From the NCBI GenBank assembly GCA_937886445.1, contig CALGBY010000092.1:1-32067 (forward strand): DNA of 32,067 bases. The letters run 5' to 3'. Of this stretch, positions 8,091 through 16,265 are shown piece by piece. The DNA is from an uncultured Clostridia bacterium. Its GTDB lineage: Bacteria > Bacillota > Clostridia > Christensenellales > Aristaeellaceae. Every line of letters begins with the position of its first letter. Position 1 is the first letter of the stretch. A model generated the notes under the pieces. The model saw only the letters and a list, made by a program, of their open reading frames with translations, did not search any database and was not told the DNA's origin. The position numbers and the translations under genes are program-made.

Positions 8091-8119
8091 AAGGGGCGTT
8101 CCCGGGGGGACGTCCTTTT
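8091..8119 (+). terminator. Terminator-like hairpin after the ImmA gene
   Basis: GGGGCGTTCCC pairs, with one bulge and wobble pairs, with GGGACGTCC, followed by TTTTTG. It lies just left of the capsid-cassette boundary at 8121. Confidence 0.5.
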
Positions 8120-8125
8120 TGTTAG

Positions 8126-8355
8126 GGAAACACTGATTAATTGAGGTGGGTTCAGATGCGAGTTAGGTTTGAAAAATGTGTTCGTCCATTTTTCAAACAG
8201 CCCATCAATGCATCATCCGGAGGCACATCACATAGTTTTGTGCAAGATGCGATCGCAAAAATCGAAGGTTTACTGGATGTAAATCAAGATTTTTGCGAAA
8301 AGCAGATTGTGCAAAAGGCGCCGCAGATGAGACCGCCGAATTAATCAGCGTTTCC
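8126..8355 (+). mobile_element. MITE-like element, full-length copy 1
   Basis: The 230-base element is bounded by 17-base terminal inverted repeats (8126-8142 and 8339-8355, one mismatch) and flanked by the direct repeat TTAG (8122-8125 and 8356-8359), consistent with a 4-base target duplication. Inside are a perfect 12-base inverted repeat (8167-8178 with 8187-8198) and a perfect 11-base one (8253-8263 with 8288-8298). It has no transposase; a short TTG-initiated frame inside it lacks a ribosome binding site and is not called as a gene. Confidence 0.75.
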
Positions 8356-8381
8356 TTAGCAAATGAAAGGAGAAAATGAAT

Positions 8382-9512
8382 ATGAGCAACAGCCTGATCA
8401 CCGTGAAGGAGGTAGCGCGCCGCGCGCTGCCCCGTCTGATGGAAAACCTGGTATTCCCCTCCCTTGTGTACAGGGATTTCAGCAATGAATTTGTGCCCGG
8501 AAAGGGCGCGAAGGTGCAGATACGCAAGCCCGTGGTGCTTACCGCGAGCGATTTTGACGAAACCAGCGGCACCTCTCCCGAAAGCGTGAACGAAAGCACC
8601 GTGGATGTGGAGCTGGACCGCCTTGCCACCGTGGATGTGGAATTCGGCGCGCTTGAAAGCGCGACGGATATCGATTCTCTGGAGCGCCTGTTCATCGCGC
8701 CCGCCGCCGCTGCGCTGGCCGAAAAGATCAACGCGGACGGCCTGCTCCTCTACAGTGAGGTGGCCAACCACACCGGCACGCCGGGCACCACGCCCGGCAC
8801 GCTTGCCGCGATCGCCGCCGCGGCAAAGGTGCTGAACGAAAACAAAGCCCCGCTTTCGGATCGCTGTGCCGTGTGGGATCCCGCCGCCAACGCCGCCTTC
8901 CAGCAGCTTCCCGCGCTGGTGAACGCCGAAAAGAGCGGCTCCACCCGCGCCCTGCGCGAGGGGGCGATCGGCAGGGTGTTCGGCGTGGATCACTATATGG
9001 CGCAGGGGGTAAAGCAGATCACCTCCGCCGGCCTTTCCGCGGGCGGCACCTCCGCCACCGGCCCCGTTGTGAAAACCTCCGTTTCCGCCAAAAACAAGAT
9101 CACCCTTGTAAGCAACGGCACCGCCTCCGCCACCCTTACCGGCTCCCTCAAAAAGGGCGATATCCTTGTGCTGGGCGGCAAGAGCTTTACCGTGGCCGAG
9201 AACTGCACCGCGGATGATGATGAGATCACCGTAACGCTGAACGGCACTGTGACCGCCTCGGCGGGCGACAGCGTGCAGACGGTGTGCGGCGGCACGCAGA
9301 ACCTGATGTTCCACAAAAACGCCTTCGCCTTCGTTACCCGCCCGCTGTGCGCCCCCGCCGGTGTGGAAAGCTACACCACCGGCTACAACGGCATCACCCT
9401 GCGCGTATGCCGCGGGTACGATATGAAGCACAAAAAGGATATGCTGTCCATGGATGTGCTGTACGGCTACAAGGCGGTATACCCCGAGCTGGCCGTGCGC
9501 GTGCTGGGCTGA
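8382..9512 (+). CDS. P22-coat-like major capsid protein, copy 1
   Basis: The protein has 376 residues. The N-terminus (VARRALPRLMENLVFPSLVYRDFSNEF, quoted in pieces: MENLVFPSLVYRDF and GAKVQIRKP) has the pattern of the P22 gp5 coat family, HK97 fold. Residues about 215-310 form a beta-rich insertion (KKGDILVLGGKSFTV, DEITVTLNG) of the kind this family uses as an accessory domain. The role is the procapsid shell. The start at 8382 is chosen because AAAGGAG (8366-8372) lies 9 bases away; an ATG at 8376 is too close. The translated product is identical to the copy at 14731. This copy lies away from the scaffold gene, between the regulators and the portal gene, so it is probably the transposed or duplicated copy. 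Confidence 0.85.
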   Translation: MSNSLITVKEVARRALPRLMENLVFPSLVYRDFSNEFVPGKGAKVQIRKPVVLTASDFDETSGTSPESVNESTVDVELDRLATVDVEFGALESATDIDSLERLFIAPAAAALAEKINADGLLLYSEVANHTGTPGTTPGTLAAIAAAAKVLNENKAPLSDRCAVWDPAANAAFQQLPALVNAEKSGSTRALREGAIGRVFGVDHYMAQGVKQITSAGLSAGGTSATGPVVKTSVSAKNKITLVSNGTASATLTGSLKKGDILVLGGKSFTVAENCTADDDEITVTLNGTVTASAGDSVQTVCGGTQNLMFHKNAFAFVTRPLCAPAGVESYTTGYNGITLRVCRGYDMKHKKDMLSMDVLYGYKAVYPELAVRVLG

Positions 9513-9538
9513 TGGGAGCGGCTGCCGAGGAAGGCGTT

Positions 9539-9916
9539 ATGCGCCTGATCAATAATTTTTTTGAAAGCTACCGGTACACGGGAACATTTGAGATCAGAAA
9601 CGGCCGCCTGATCCTGCCCGCCGCGGAGCCCTGCGGAACGCGGGTGCTGATCGAGGGGAGCCGTTTTTCGGACGGGCTGCATATCCTTGAGGATGTGCCG
9701 CAGTTTGACCGGGACGAAAGCTTTTCGGGCACGGTGCGCGTGCTGACCCCGCCTGAGCACTTCATACGCCTTTGCAGAAAGCTGGAGGAGGAAAGGGAGA
9801 AGGCCGGGCTGACGGGCGAACGCTTCGGTGATTACGGCTATACCCGCCTCCCCGGCGAAAGGGAACGGCTGCTGCTTGAGGAGCTTGCCCCCTACAGGAG
9901 GATGTTTTCAGAATGA
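9539..9916 (+). CDS. Putative head-tail connector protein, copy 1
   Basis: The protein has 125 residues (start motif MRLINNFFESYRYTGTFEI). The opening pattern, with a conserved YTGTFEI and a later GYTRLPGE segment, resembles small phage proteins that follow the capsid gene in Firmicutes prophages and are usually head-tail connector or unknown head proteins. Assignment is by position and overall look, not by a catalytic motif. The start at 9539 has GAGGAAGG upstream; an in-frame ATG at 9512 overlapping the capsid stop would add nine residues. It overlaps the next gene by 4 bases. Confidence 0.65.
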   Translation: MRLINNFFESYRYTGTFEIRNGRLILPAAEPCGTRVLIEGSRFSDGLHILEDVPQFDRDESFSGTVRVLTPPEHFIRLCRKLEEEREKAGLTGERFGDYGYTRLPGERERLLLEELAPYRRMFSE

Positions 9917-10245
9917 AGACCCTGACGGACGAAATGAGCGAGGTGTTTTTCGCCTATGCCCACGCGCTGCCCTGCGGCCCCGTGCCCCTACCGGAAAAAA
10001 GAACGCTGCGGTGCGCGTGCGTGCAGACGGGCAGCTCTCCGGCGGAGGAGAACGGCGTGCCGGCGGTCACCGTGCGCTTCCGCCTGCTTTCAAGGGACGC
10101 CGCAGGGCTGCGCGCCGGAGATCTGCTTGAGCGCGCGGCGGACGGCGCGAAAATGTGCGTAACGAGGGACGCGCTGCCCGCTCCCGCCTCCTCCCCGCTG
10201 GGGCTGTATCTCTTTGAAGCGGAAAGAAGGTATATACCGGGCTGA
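9913..10245 (+). CDS. Putative head-closure/neck protein, copy 1
   Basis: The protein has 110 residues and starts in the ATGA overlap with the preceding gene. It is predicted to be mostly beta (VTVRFRLLSRDAAGLRAGDLLER), compatible with head-closure or stopper proteins found after connector genes. No family motif is recognised, so the role rests on gene order. It ends directly before the hairpin repeat. Confidence 0.55.
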   Translation: MKTLTDEMSEVFFAYAHALPCGPVPLPEKRTLRCACVQTGSSPAEENGVPAVTVRFRLLSRDAAGLRAGDLLERAADGAKMCVTRDALPAPASSPLGLYLFEAERRYIPG

Positions 10246-10251
10246 CGCCTG

Positions 10252-10619
10252 TTTCGAACGAAAGCAGGGCAGACCACGCTTGCTTTCGACAACATCGGTT
10301 TCCTGTAAAAAGGCGTTTCCGCGAATGCGGGAACGCTCTTTTTACGGCCGGAAATGGATTACGGAATCACTGATCAATTCGCCAGGCTCATCTGCGGCAC
10401 CTTTTACGCAATCTGCTTTCCGCGAAAATCTCGATTTACCTCCAGTAAACCTTCGATTTTCTTAGTCGCATCTTGCGCAAAATTCGCTCGCATCTGAACC
10501 TGCCTCATTTGATCATTGCTTCCTTGGAAGCGGCTTTCAGCCGCTCCTCGGCGACGCGCATGTCGCCGCCTGCGGATCGGAAATCGAAGGGCTGCGGCCC
10601 TTCGATGCATCCCGGGGAG
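10252..10619. repeat. Hairpin-rich repeat family B, copy 1 (interrupted)
   Basis: The modules in order are a CGAAAGC...GCTTTCG hairpin, a long imperfect palindrome (TAAAAAG...CTTTTTA inside GTTTCC...GGAAA), then after a 161-base insertion the short palindromes GCGGCTTTCAGCCGC, CGACGCGCATGTCG and ATCGAAGGGCTGCGGCCCTT. Related copies are at 16601-16968, 25234-25405 and 25424-25628. It resembles REP/BIME-type extragenic palindromes. On the portal side (10620-10789) diverged repeat-like sequence continues, with no gene seen. Confidence 0.75.
10363..10523 (-). mobile_element. Deleted, inverted relative of the MITE-like element
   Basis: The reverse complement aligns along its length with the 8126-8355 element, including both terminal repeats (GGAATCACTGATCAATT at left, GATCATTGCTTCC at right), but lacks about 70 internal bases including the 12-base inverted repeat. 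It is inserted within hairpin-repeat family B; copies at 25.3 and 25.5 kb show the uninterrupted site. Confidence 0.7.
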
Positions 10620-10789
10620 GGAAACGAACAACAGCCCGCGAACGGGGGCAGGGCGTTACTGCTTTCAGGTGATGCATCTCCGAGGCAGGCTGACATCGGG
10701 GATAATAACATCTTTCCAAAGCTATTCACTTGAGTCATCCACAGTAAGCGAGGCTGCCGCAGGTTTTCCGCGGCGGCTGTGAAAGGACG

Positions 10790-12106
10790 GTGATACCGAT
10801 ATTTACACAATATACCCTGCAGGATCTCCGGGAGGCGTGCGGGCAGGGGCAAAAGGAGCAGTTCCTTCTGGAAGCGATGGACGCGTACCGCGGCAGCAGG
10901 GATCACACCCGGGCTCGGGAAGCCATGGAATACTTTATGGGGCGCAACATCGCCATCATGAACAAGTACATCCTCAAGGCCGAGGTGGAAACGGTGAAGG
11001 ACGCCTACGGGCGGGAAAGGCGCGCCGCGCGCACGGTGCGCGTGGAGGGCAACCGCCTGCCCTGCGGCTTTTTCAGGCGCGCGGTGATGCAGCTTTCGCA
11101 GTACCTGCTTTCAGGCGGGGTGATCCTGCCCGAGGAGAAGCACAAGAAGGCGCTGGGACCCGGCTTTGACAAAGCGCTGGAGCAGGCGGGAGAGATGGCG
11201 CTGGTGCAGGGCGTGTGCTGGGTGGAGGTGCGCGACGGGCACACGCAGGTGATCCCCGCCGCGGAAGGCAGGCTGTGCGGCTTTTTTCCCCTCTATGATG
11301 AAATGACGGGCCGCCTGGGGGCGGGGGCGCGGTTCTGGCAGCTGAACGAAAACAAAAGGCTGCACCTGCAGCTTTTTGAACAGGACGCCGTTTCGCTGTA
11401 CCGGCTGGAGGACAGCGGCCTGCATTTGCTGCGCAGGGAGGGCTGCCGCGGGCTGTGCGTGTTTCCCCTTTATGCCAACAACGAGCGCGAGAGCGAACTG
11501 ACAGAGCCCATCCGCCGCAAGATAGACGCCTACGACAGCATCCTTTCGGATCTGGGCAATAATCTGGACCGCGCCAATGAGGTGTACTGGGTGCTGAACA
11601 ATTTCGGCGGGCAAACGCAGCAGGCGCTGGAGGTGGTGGAGGAGATCAACCGCCTGAAAACGGTGATCAACCGCTCGGACGGGCAGGGCGGAGCCACCGC
11701 GGATGTGAAATGCGTGGAGGTGCCCTGGCAGGCGAGAAAGACCGCGCTGGATATACTGAGGCGGGAGCTGTACAGCGATTTTATGGCGCTGGATATGGAC
11801 GCGCTGAAGGGCGGCAGCCTTACCAATGTGGCCATACGCACCGCCGCGGCCGATCTGGACCTGAAGGCCAACGCCTTTGAATGGCAGTGCTTCTGCTTTG
11901 TGCAGAGCGTGCTGGAGCATCTGGGCATCCGCAGCGAAAACATCTCCTTCCGCCGCCAGTGCATCTCCAATGCCCACGAAACGCTGCAGGATATCTGCCT
12001 CATGCGCGGCGATATCGACCGCGCGTGCGCGCTGCGGCTCAACCCCTATATCGATCAGGATGAGGCGCTGCGCCTGAGCAAAAAGGAAAGGGAGGAACAC
12101 AAATGA
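10790..12106 (+). CDS. SPP1 Gp6-like portal protein
   Basis: The protein has 438 residues. The pattern is typical of the Phage_prot_Gp6 portal family: an N-terminal helix with MEYFMGRNIAIMNK, a central PLYANNERESELTEPIRRKIDAYDSI helix region (quoted: ESELTEPIRRKIDAYDSI), SDLGNNLDRAN, and a C-terminal SNAHETLQDICLMRGDID segment. It would form the dodecameric DNA gate of the capsid vertex. The start is GTG at 10790 with AAAGGA only 2-3 bases upstream, a weak arrangement; no longer frame is available. Its stop overlaps the next ATG (ATGA). No terminase gene precedes it, which is the usual neighbour. Confidence 0.85.
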   Translation: MIPIFTQYTLQDLREACGQGQKEQFLLEAMDAYRGSRDHTRAREAMEYFMGRNIAIMNKYILKAEVETVKDAYGRERRAARTVRVEGNRLPCGFFRRAVMQLSQYLLSGGVILPEEKHKKALGPGFDKALEQAGEMALVQGVCWVEVRDGHTQVIPAAEGRLCGFFPLYDEMTGRLGAGARFWQLNENKRLHLQLFEQDAVSLYRLEDSGLHLLRREGCRGLCVFPLYANNERESELTEPIRRKIDAYDSILSDLGNNLDRANEVYWVLNNFGGQTQQALEVVEEINRLKTVINRSDGQGGATADVKCVEVPWQARKTALDILRRELYSDFMALDMDALKGGSLTNVAIRTAAADLDLKANAFEWQCFCFVQSVLEHLGIRSENISFRRQCISNAHETLQDICLMRGDIDRACALRLNPYIDQDEALRLSKKEREEHK

Positions 12107-13809
12107 GGCAGATCCTCGCGGCACTCGGCCCGCTTCCGCTGGGATATCAGGGCGAAAGCGGGGCAAGAGAGATCCGTTTTGAAAAAACGGCGGAGGAAGG
12201 CAGCGGGCAGTGGACCCTGCTGGTGCAGCGCCCCGGCGACGAGGCCCCCTACCCCGCCGTGACGGAGGAAAGGGACGGCTGCCTGATCTGGCGGCCGGAC
12301 AGCACGGACACCGCGAAAAGCGGCACCGGCCTGTGCGAGCTCAGATACACGGAGGGCAGCAGCGTGGTAAAAAGCCGCGTGTGGAAAACGGAAACGCTGC
12401 CCGCCCTGGGGCAGGAGACCGAGCCGCCTCCGCCCGCCGAAAGCTGGACAGGGCAGGTGATCAGCGCCGCGCTCCGGGTGGAAAACGCGCTGCGCACCGC
12501 GCCCGTCATATCCGCCGAAACAGGCAACTGGCTTTTGTGGAACGCCGAACAGGGCGCCTATGCCGATTCCGGCCTGCCCGCGCGGGGCGAAAAGGGCGAT
12601 ACGGGAGACCGCGGGGAGACCGGCAGCGTGAGCAGCGTGAACGGGAAAAGCGGAACGGCAGTCACGCTTTCGGCTAAGGACATGGCCTGCGGCGAACCCG
12701 GCGAAAGCACCCGCACAGGCGGAAATCTTAAGAACACGCCCCCTGAGGCAGGGGAAAACGGCCTGCTTGAGGTGACCGCCGTATACGGAAAAACCGCCGT
12801 TGCGGCGGACGGGCGGCTGCTGGGCGCCCGCCCGGAGGCGCTGTGCTGTGTGGGAGCCAATCTTCTTTCCCCCGCCGGCACAGCCGCTGTGTGCGCCGAT
12901 GCCGGCGGCACGGTGTACCGCCTGACGGGGCCGTATACGGAGATCACCTGCCTGTACAGCGACGGGAGCACAGAGACCCCCGTGCCGGACGCGGATGGCT
13001 GCTTTACGCTGAGCGGCACGGCCATGCTGACGGTAACAGGCGCGGATGCGGATACCCGGCTTTGCGTGCGCGGGCACGAAACCGAGGAAGCCTACCTGCT
13101 CACGAGCGTTCCCGTGCCCTTCCCCTCCGCGCTTTTTACCGGCGGCATGCACAGCATACGCACCGGCCACACGCCCGCGGAGGATGAGATCTCCGGCATG
13201 ACCGCAACAAAAAGAATAGCGGTAAAGCGCCTGAAGGATTGTACGCTGCTCCGTTCCACCTCCGTTGAAAACGCGTGGTATGTCACCTCCGGCATGCAAA
13301 GCGTGCCCCTGCCCGGCAGCAACAACTATGTGATATCGGCCGCAAACGGCGCGGGATGGACCTGCGTAGCCTACAACACGCTCAAGACCGGCAGCCGGGA
13401 CCGGGTGATGAGCCATGTTGTGCGCAGCTCGGGCAGAGGGATCATCTTTCTGGATTCGCGCTATGCCGCCTTCTGGCAGGCAAATGACGCGGAGGGGCTG
13501 AAGGAGGCGCTGGGCGATACGGAGGTGGCCTGGGTGATGACTGATGCCTACACCGAAACAGCCGCGCTGCCCGCCCCGCTTTGCCTCACCGTACACACCC
13601 GGGCCGGAGGCACGGAGGAAATGACGGTGCAAAACGGCGAAGGCCCCGTGCCCGATTACGCCGCGCGCCGCTATGCCTCCCTGCAGGATGTGCTGGAGCG
13701 GAACGACCGGCGCGTGAGCCGCCTGATCTCGGCGCTTGAAGCCGCGCTGGGCGGCACCTTCACCAAGGGCGACGCGGAAACGGTATTTGAGAGAAGCGCG
13801 GAGGGATGA
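12103..13809 (+). CDS. BppU-like baseplate or tail-fibre protein with collagen-like segment
   Basis: The protein has 568 residues. The first about 105 residues look like the N-terminal domain of upper-baseplate BppU proteins (IRFEKTAEEGSGQWTLLVQ, then a strand-rich CELRYTEGSSVVKSR). A linker rich in Pro leads to a helix (SWTGQVISAALRVENALR), then a short collagen-like stretch (GEKGDTGDRGETG) and the SSVNGKSGTAVTLSA motif often seen at phage fibre trimer necks. The rest is beta-rich and unassigned. The likely role is receptor binding. It is translationally coupled to the portal gene, an unusual place because baseplate genes normally sit in the tail module. A GC-rich, host-like codon pattern is kept. 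Confidence 0.65.
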   Translation: MRQILAALGPLPLGYQGESGAREIRFEKTAEEGSGQWTLLVQRPGDEAPYPAVTEERDGCLIWRPDSTDTAKSGTGLCELRYTEGSSVVKSRVWKTETLPALGQETEPPPPAESWTGQVISAALRVENALRTAPVISAETGNWLLWNAEQGAYADSGLPARGEKGDTGDRGETGSVSSVNGKSGTAVTLSAKDMACGEPGESTRTGGNLKNTPPEAGENGLLEVTAVYGKTAVAADGRLLGARPEALCCVGANLLSPAGTAAVCADAGGTVYRLTGPYTEITCLYSDGSTETPVPDADGCFTLSGTAMLTVTGADADTRLCVRGHETEEAYLLTSVPVPFPSALFTGGMHSIRTGHTPAEDEISGMTATKRIAVKRLKDCTLLRSTSVENAWYVTSGMQSVPLPGSNNYVISAANGAGWTCVAYNTLKTGSRDRVMSHVVRSSGRGIIFLDSRYAAFWQANDAEGLKEALGDTEVAWVMTDAYTETAALPAPLCLTVHTRAGGTEEMTVQNGEGPVPDYAARRYASLQDVLERNDRRVSRLISALEAALGGTFTKGDAETVFERSAEG

Positions 13810-13851
13810 AGAGATATCCCCGAAAATACAGGGAATTACAAAGCAATACAG

Positions 13852-13879
13852 TTGCATACACAGATGCCGTGCCTATAAT
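13852..13879 (+). promoter_or_regulatory. Promoter upstream of the scaffold-capsid module
   Basis: TTGCAT (13852-13857), a 16-base spacer and a perfect TATAAT (13874-13879). Transcription would start near 13886 and meet a terminator hairpin at 13922, giving a leader of about 50-60 nucleotides. Confidence 0.6.
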
Positions 13880-13921
13880 GGTAAACGGAAATCATGTTTG
13901 CTGACACACCCCCCCGGAAGG

Positions 13922-13946
13922 ACACGCGAAGGCGCGTGTTTTTTTG
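13922..13946 (+). terminator. Rho-independent terminator in the scaffold-gene leader
   Basis: ACACGCG (13922-13928), loop AAGG, CGCGTGT (13933-13939), then a run of T. It follows the baseplate gene but also lies downstream of the 13852 promoter and upstream of the scaffold gene, so it may act as an attenuator. Confidence 0.75.
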
Positions 13947-14005
13947 TGCCCGCAAAACACGGTTTTCCGGTATTTGCCCTGCGGGGCCAAAGAAGGAGGA
14001 AATGA

Positions 14006-14485
14006 ATGGAACAGAAGGACAATGTGCCCGGGAACGCTGCGGCGGTCTCCTGGGAGGAGGCACTGGGCGCGCTGGGGCTCAGCGCCGGGCAGACAGAAGC
14101 GCTCACGCAGGCGCACGAAAGAGAGGTGACCGGAAGAGAGGATGCCCTGCGCCGCGAATATGAGCAGCGGCTATCGGACAGCGCGGGCGAATACACGCAC
14201 CGCCTGCGCCACATGGCGCTGATGGATGCCCTTGAAAAGGAGGGCGTACAGGAAAAGGAGCTGCGCCTGCTGCTTGAAAAGAACGCGGATGAATCCCTGT
14301 TCGCGGAGGGCGCGGACGGCTCTCCCGACGCCTCCGGCGTTGCCGGCATGCTGAAAAGCCGTTACCCCGTATGCTTTGCAAAGAAGGAGGATACGCGGGT
14401 AAGCCCGCCGCTCTCCCCCGTAAGCACAGGCATGGACGACCTGGATGATAACGCCTATTACCGCGCAGTGTTAGGGAAACGCTGA
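14006..14485 (+). CDS. Phage scaffold-like protein, C-terminus altered by MITE insertion
   Basis: The protein has 159 residues, highly charged and largely helical or coiled-coil (ALTQAHEREVTGREDALRRE, then LEKEGVQEKELRLLLEK), with a C-terminal DDLDDNAYYRAV segment. This pattern and its position directly before the capsid gene fit Gp20-type capsid scaffolding proteins. GGAGG at 13995-13999 supports ATG 14006. The last four codons (LGKR-stop) come from the flanking TTAG and the left end of the MITE-like element. Removing the element and one TTAG copy would give a C-terminus reading VLANERRK with the stop next to the capsid start, the expected native arrangement. Confidence 0.7.
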   Translation: MEQKDNVPGNAAAVSWEEALGALGLSAGQTEALTQAHEREVTGREDALRREYEQRLSDSAGEYTHRLRHMALMDALEKEGVQEKELRLLLEKNADESLFAEGADGSPDASGVAGMLKSRYPVCFAKKEDTRVSPPLSPVSTGMDDLDDNAYYRAVLGKR

Positions 14486-14704
14486 TTAAATGAGGTGGGT
14501 TCAGATGCGAGTTAGGTTTGAAAAATGTGTTCGTCCATTTTTCAAACAGCCCATCAATGCATCATCCGGAGGCACATCACATAGTTTTGTGCAAGATGCG
14601 ATCGCAAAAATCGAAGGTTTACTGGATGTAAATCAAGATTTTTGCGAAAAGCAGATTGTGCAAAAGGCGCCGCAGATGAGACCGCCGAATTAATCAGCGT
14701 TTCC
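14475..14704 (+). mobile_element. MITE-like element, full-length copy 2
   Basis: The same element as at 8126-8355, flanked by TTAG at 14471-14474 and 14705-14708. It separates the scaffold gene from the capsid gene and supplies the present stop codon of the scaffold gene. Confidence 0.75.
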
Positions 14705-14730
14705 TTAGCAAATGAAAGGAGAAAATGAAT

Positions 14731-15861
14731 ATGAGCAACAGCCTGATCACCGTGAAGGAGGTAGCGCGCCGCGCGCTGCCCCGTCTGATGGAAAACCTGG
14801 TATTCCCCTCCCTTGTGTACAGGGATTTCAGCAATGAATTTGTGCCCGGAAAGGGCGCGAAGGTGCAGATACGCAAGCCCGTGGTGCTTACCGCGAGCGA
14901 TTTTGACGAAACCAGCGGCACCTCTCCCGAAAGCGTGAACGAAAGCACCGTGGATGTGGAGCTGGACCGCCTTGCCACCGTGGATGTGGAATTCGGCGCG
15001 CTTGAAAGCGCGACGGATATCGATTCTCTGGAGCGCCTGTTCATCGCGCCCGCCGCCGCTGCGCTGGCCGAAAAGATCAACGCGGACGGCCTGCTCCTCT
15101 ACAGTGAGGTGGCCAACCACACCGGCACGCCGGGCACCACGCCCGGCACGCTTGCCGCGATCGCCGCCGCGGCAAAGGTGCTGAACGAAAACAAAGCCCC
15201 GCTTTCGGATCGCTGTGCCGTGTGGGATCCCGCCGCCAACGCCGCCTTCCAGCAGCTTCCCGCGCTGGTGAACGCCGAAAAGAGCGGCTCCACCCGCGCC
15301 CTGCGCGAGGGGGCGATCGGCAGGGTGTTCGGCGTGGATCACTATATGGCGCAGGGGGTAAAGCAGATCACCTCCGCCGGCCTTTCCGCGGGCGGCACCT
15401 CCGCCACCGGCCCCGTTGTGAAAACCTCCGTTTCCGCCAAAAACAAGATCACCCTTGTAAGCAACGGCACCGCCTCCGCCACCCTTACCGGCTCCCTCAA
15501 AAAGGGCGATATCCTTGTGCTGGGCGGCAAGAGCTTTACCGTGGCCGAGAACTGCACCGCGGATGATGATGAGATCACCGTAACGCTGAACGGCACTGTG
15601 ACCGCCTCGGCGGGCGACAGCGTGCAGACGGTGTGCGGCGGCACGCAGAACCTGATGTTCCACAAAAACGCCTTCGCCTTCGTTACCCGCCCGCTGTGCG
15701 CCCCCGCCGGTGTGGAAAGCTACACCACCGGCTACAACGGCATCACCCTGCGCGTATGCCGCGGGTACGATATGAAGCACAAAAAGGATATGCTGTCCAT
15801 GGATGTGCTGTACGGCTACAAGGCGGTATACCCCGAGCTGGCCGTGCGCGTGCTGGGCTGA
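14731..15861 (+). CDS. P22-coat-like major capsid protein, copy 2
   Basis: The product is identical to that at 8382-9512 (376 residues, P22-coat-like HK97 fold with a beta-rich insertion). Here it follows the scaffold gene and precedes the connector genes, as in intact phages. AAAGGAG lies 9 bases before the chosen ATG. The promoter at 13852 is the nearest upstream one; the MITE-like element now lies in the scaffold-to-capsid gap and could affect co-transcription. Confidence 0.85.
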   Translation: MSNSLITVKEVARRALPRLMENLVFPSLVYRDFSNEFVPGKGAKVQIRKPVVLTASDFDETSGTSPESVNESTVDVELDRLATVDVEFGALESATDIDSLERLFIAPAAAALAEKINADGLLLYSEVANHTGTPGTTPGTLAAIAAAAKVLNENKAPLSDRCAVWDPAANAAFQQLPALVNAEKSGSTRALREGAIGRVFGVDHYMAQGVKQITSAGLSAGGTSATGPVVKTSVSAKNKITLVSNGTASATLTGSLKKGDILVLGGKSFTVAENCTADDDEITVTLNGTVTASAGDSVQTVCGGTQNLMFHKNAFAFVTRPLCAPAGVESYTTGYNGITLRVCRGYDMKHKKDMLSMDVLYGYKAVYPELAVRVLG

Positions 15862-15887
15862 TGGGAGCGGCTGCCGAGGAAGGCGTT

Positions 15888-16265
15888 ATGCGCCTGATCA
15901 ATAATTTTTTTGAAAGCTACCGGTACACGGGAACATTTGAGATCAGAAACGGCCGCCTGATCCTGCCCGCCGCGGAGCCCTGCGGAACGCGGGTGCTGAT
16001 CGAGGGGAGCCGTTTTTCGGACGGGCTGCATATCCTTGAGGATGTGCCGCAGTTTGACCGGGACGAAAGCTTTTCGGGCACGGTGCGCGTGCTGACCCCG
16101 CCTGAGCACTTCATACGCCTTTGCAGAAAGCTGGAGGAGGAAAGGGAGAAGGCCGGGCTGACGGGCGAACGCTTCGGTGATTACGGCTATACCCGCCTCC
16201 CCGGCGAAAGGGAACGGCTGCTGCTTGAGGAGCTTGCCCCCTACAGGAGGATGTTTTCAGAATGA
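15888..16265 (+). CDS. Putative head-tail connector protein, copy 2
   Basis: Identical in sequence to the 125-residue product of 9539-9916. It follows the capsid gene by 26 bases and overlaps the next gene by 4 bases. The functional call rests on gene order and resemblance to small proteins after capsid genes. Confidence 0.65.
   Translation: MRLINNFFESYRYTGTFEIRNGRLILPAAEPCGTRVLIEGSRFSDGLHILEDVPQFDRDESFSGTVRVLTPPEHFIRLCRKLEEEREKAGLTGERFGDYGYTRLPGERERLLLEELAPYRRMFSE

Larger units (their letters stand above)
8121..10619. repeat. 2.5-kb capsid-cassette duplication, copy 1
   Basis: The segment is repeated in direct orientation at 14470-16968 (constant offset 6349). All encoded proteins are identical between copies. 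The differences noticed are three single bases, all close to the two ends (8132, 8141 and 10609). The left boundary coincides with the TTAG flank of a MITE-like element; the right boundary falls inside a hairpin-rich repeat. Confidence 0.9.

Noticed and set aside
8059..8093. Promoter before capsid copy 1, by analogy with 13852
   Set aside because: TTGCTT is present but no acceptable -10 lies at 16-18 bases; the resemblance to 13852 is limited to the ATACAGTTGC stretch.
8141..8344. 67-codon frame inside the MITE-like element (also at 14490-14693)
   Set aside because: Starts at TTG inside the terminal repeat, has no ribosome binding site, and is explained by the element's lack of stops in one frame.
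8205..9431. Long minus-strand frame antisense to the capsid gene
   Set aside because: Shadow frame caused by high GC and codon bias; Gly/His/Ala-rich, without motifs, and matching the real plus-strand gene's extent.
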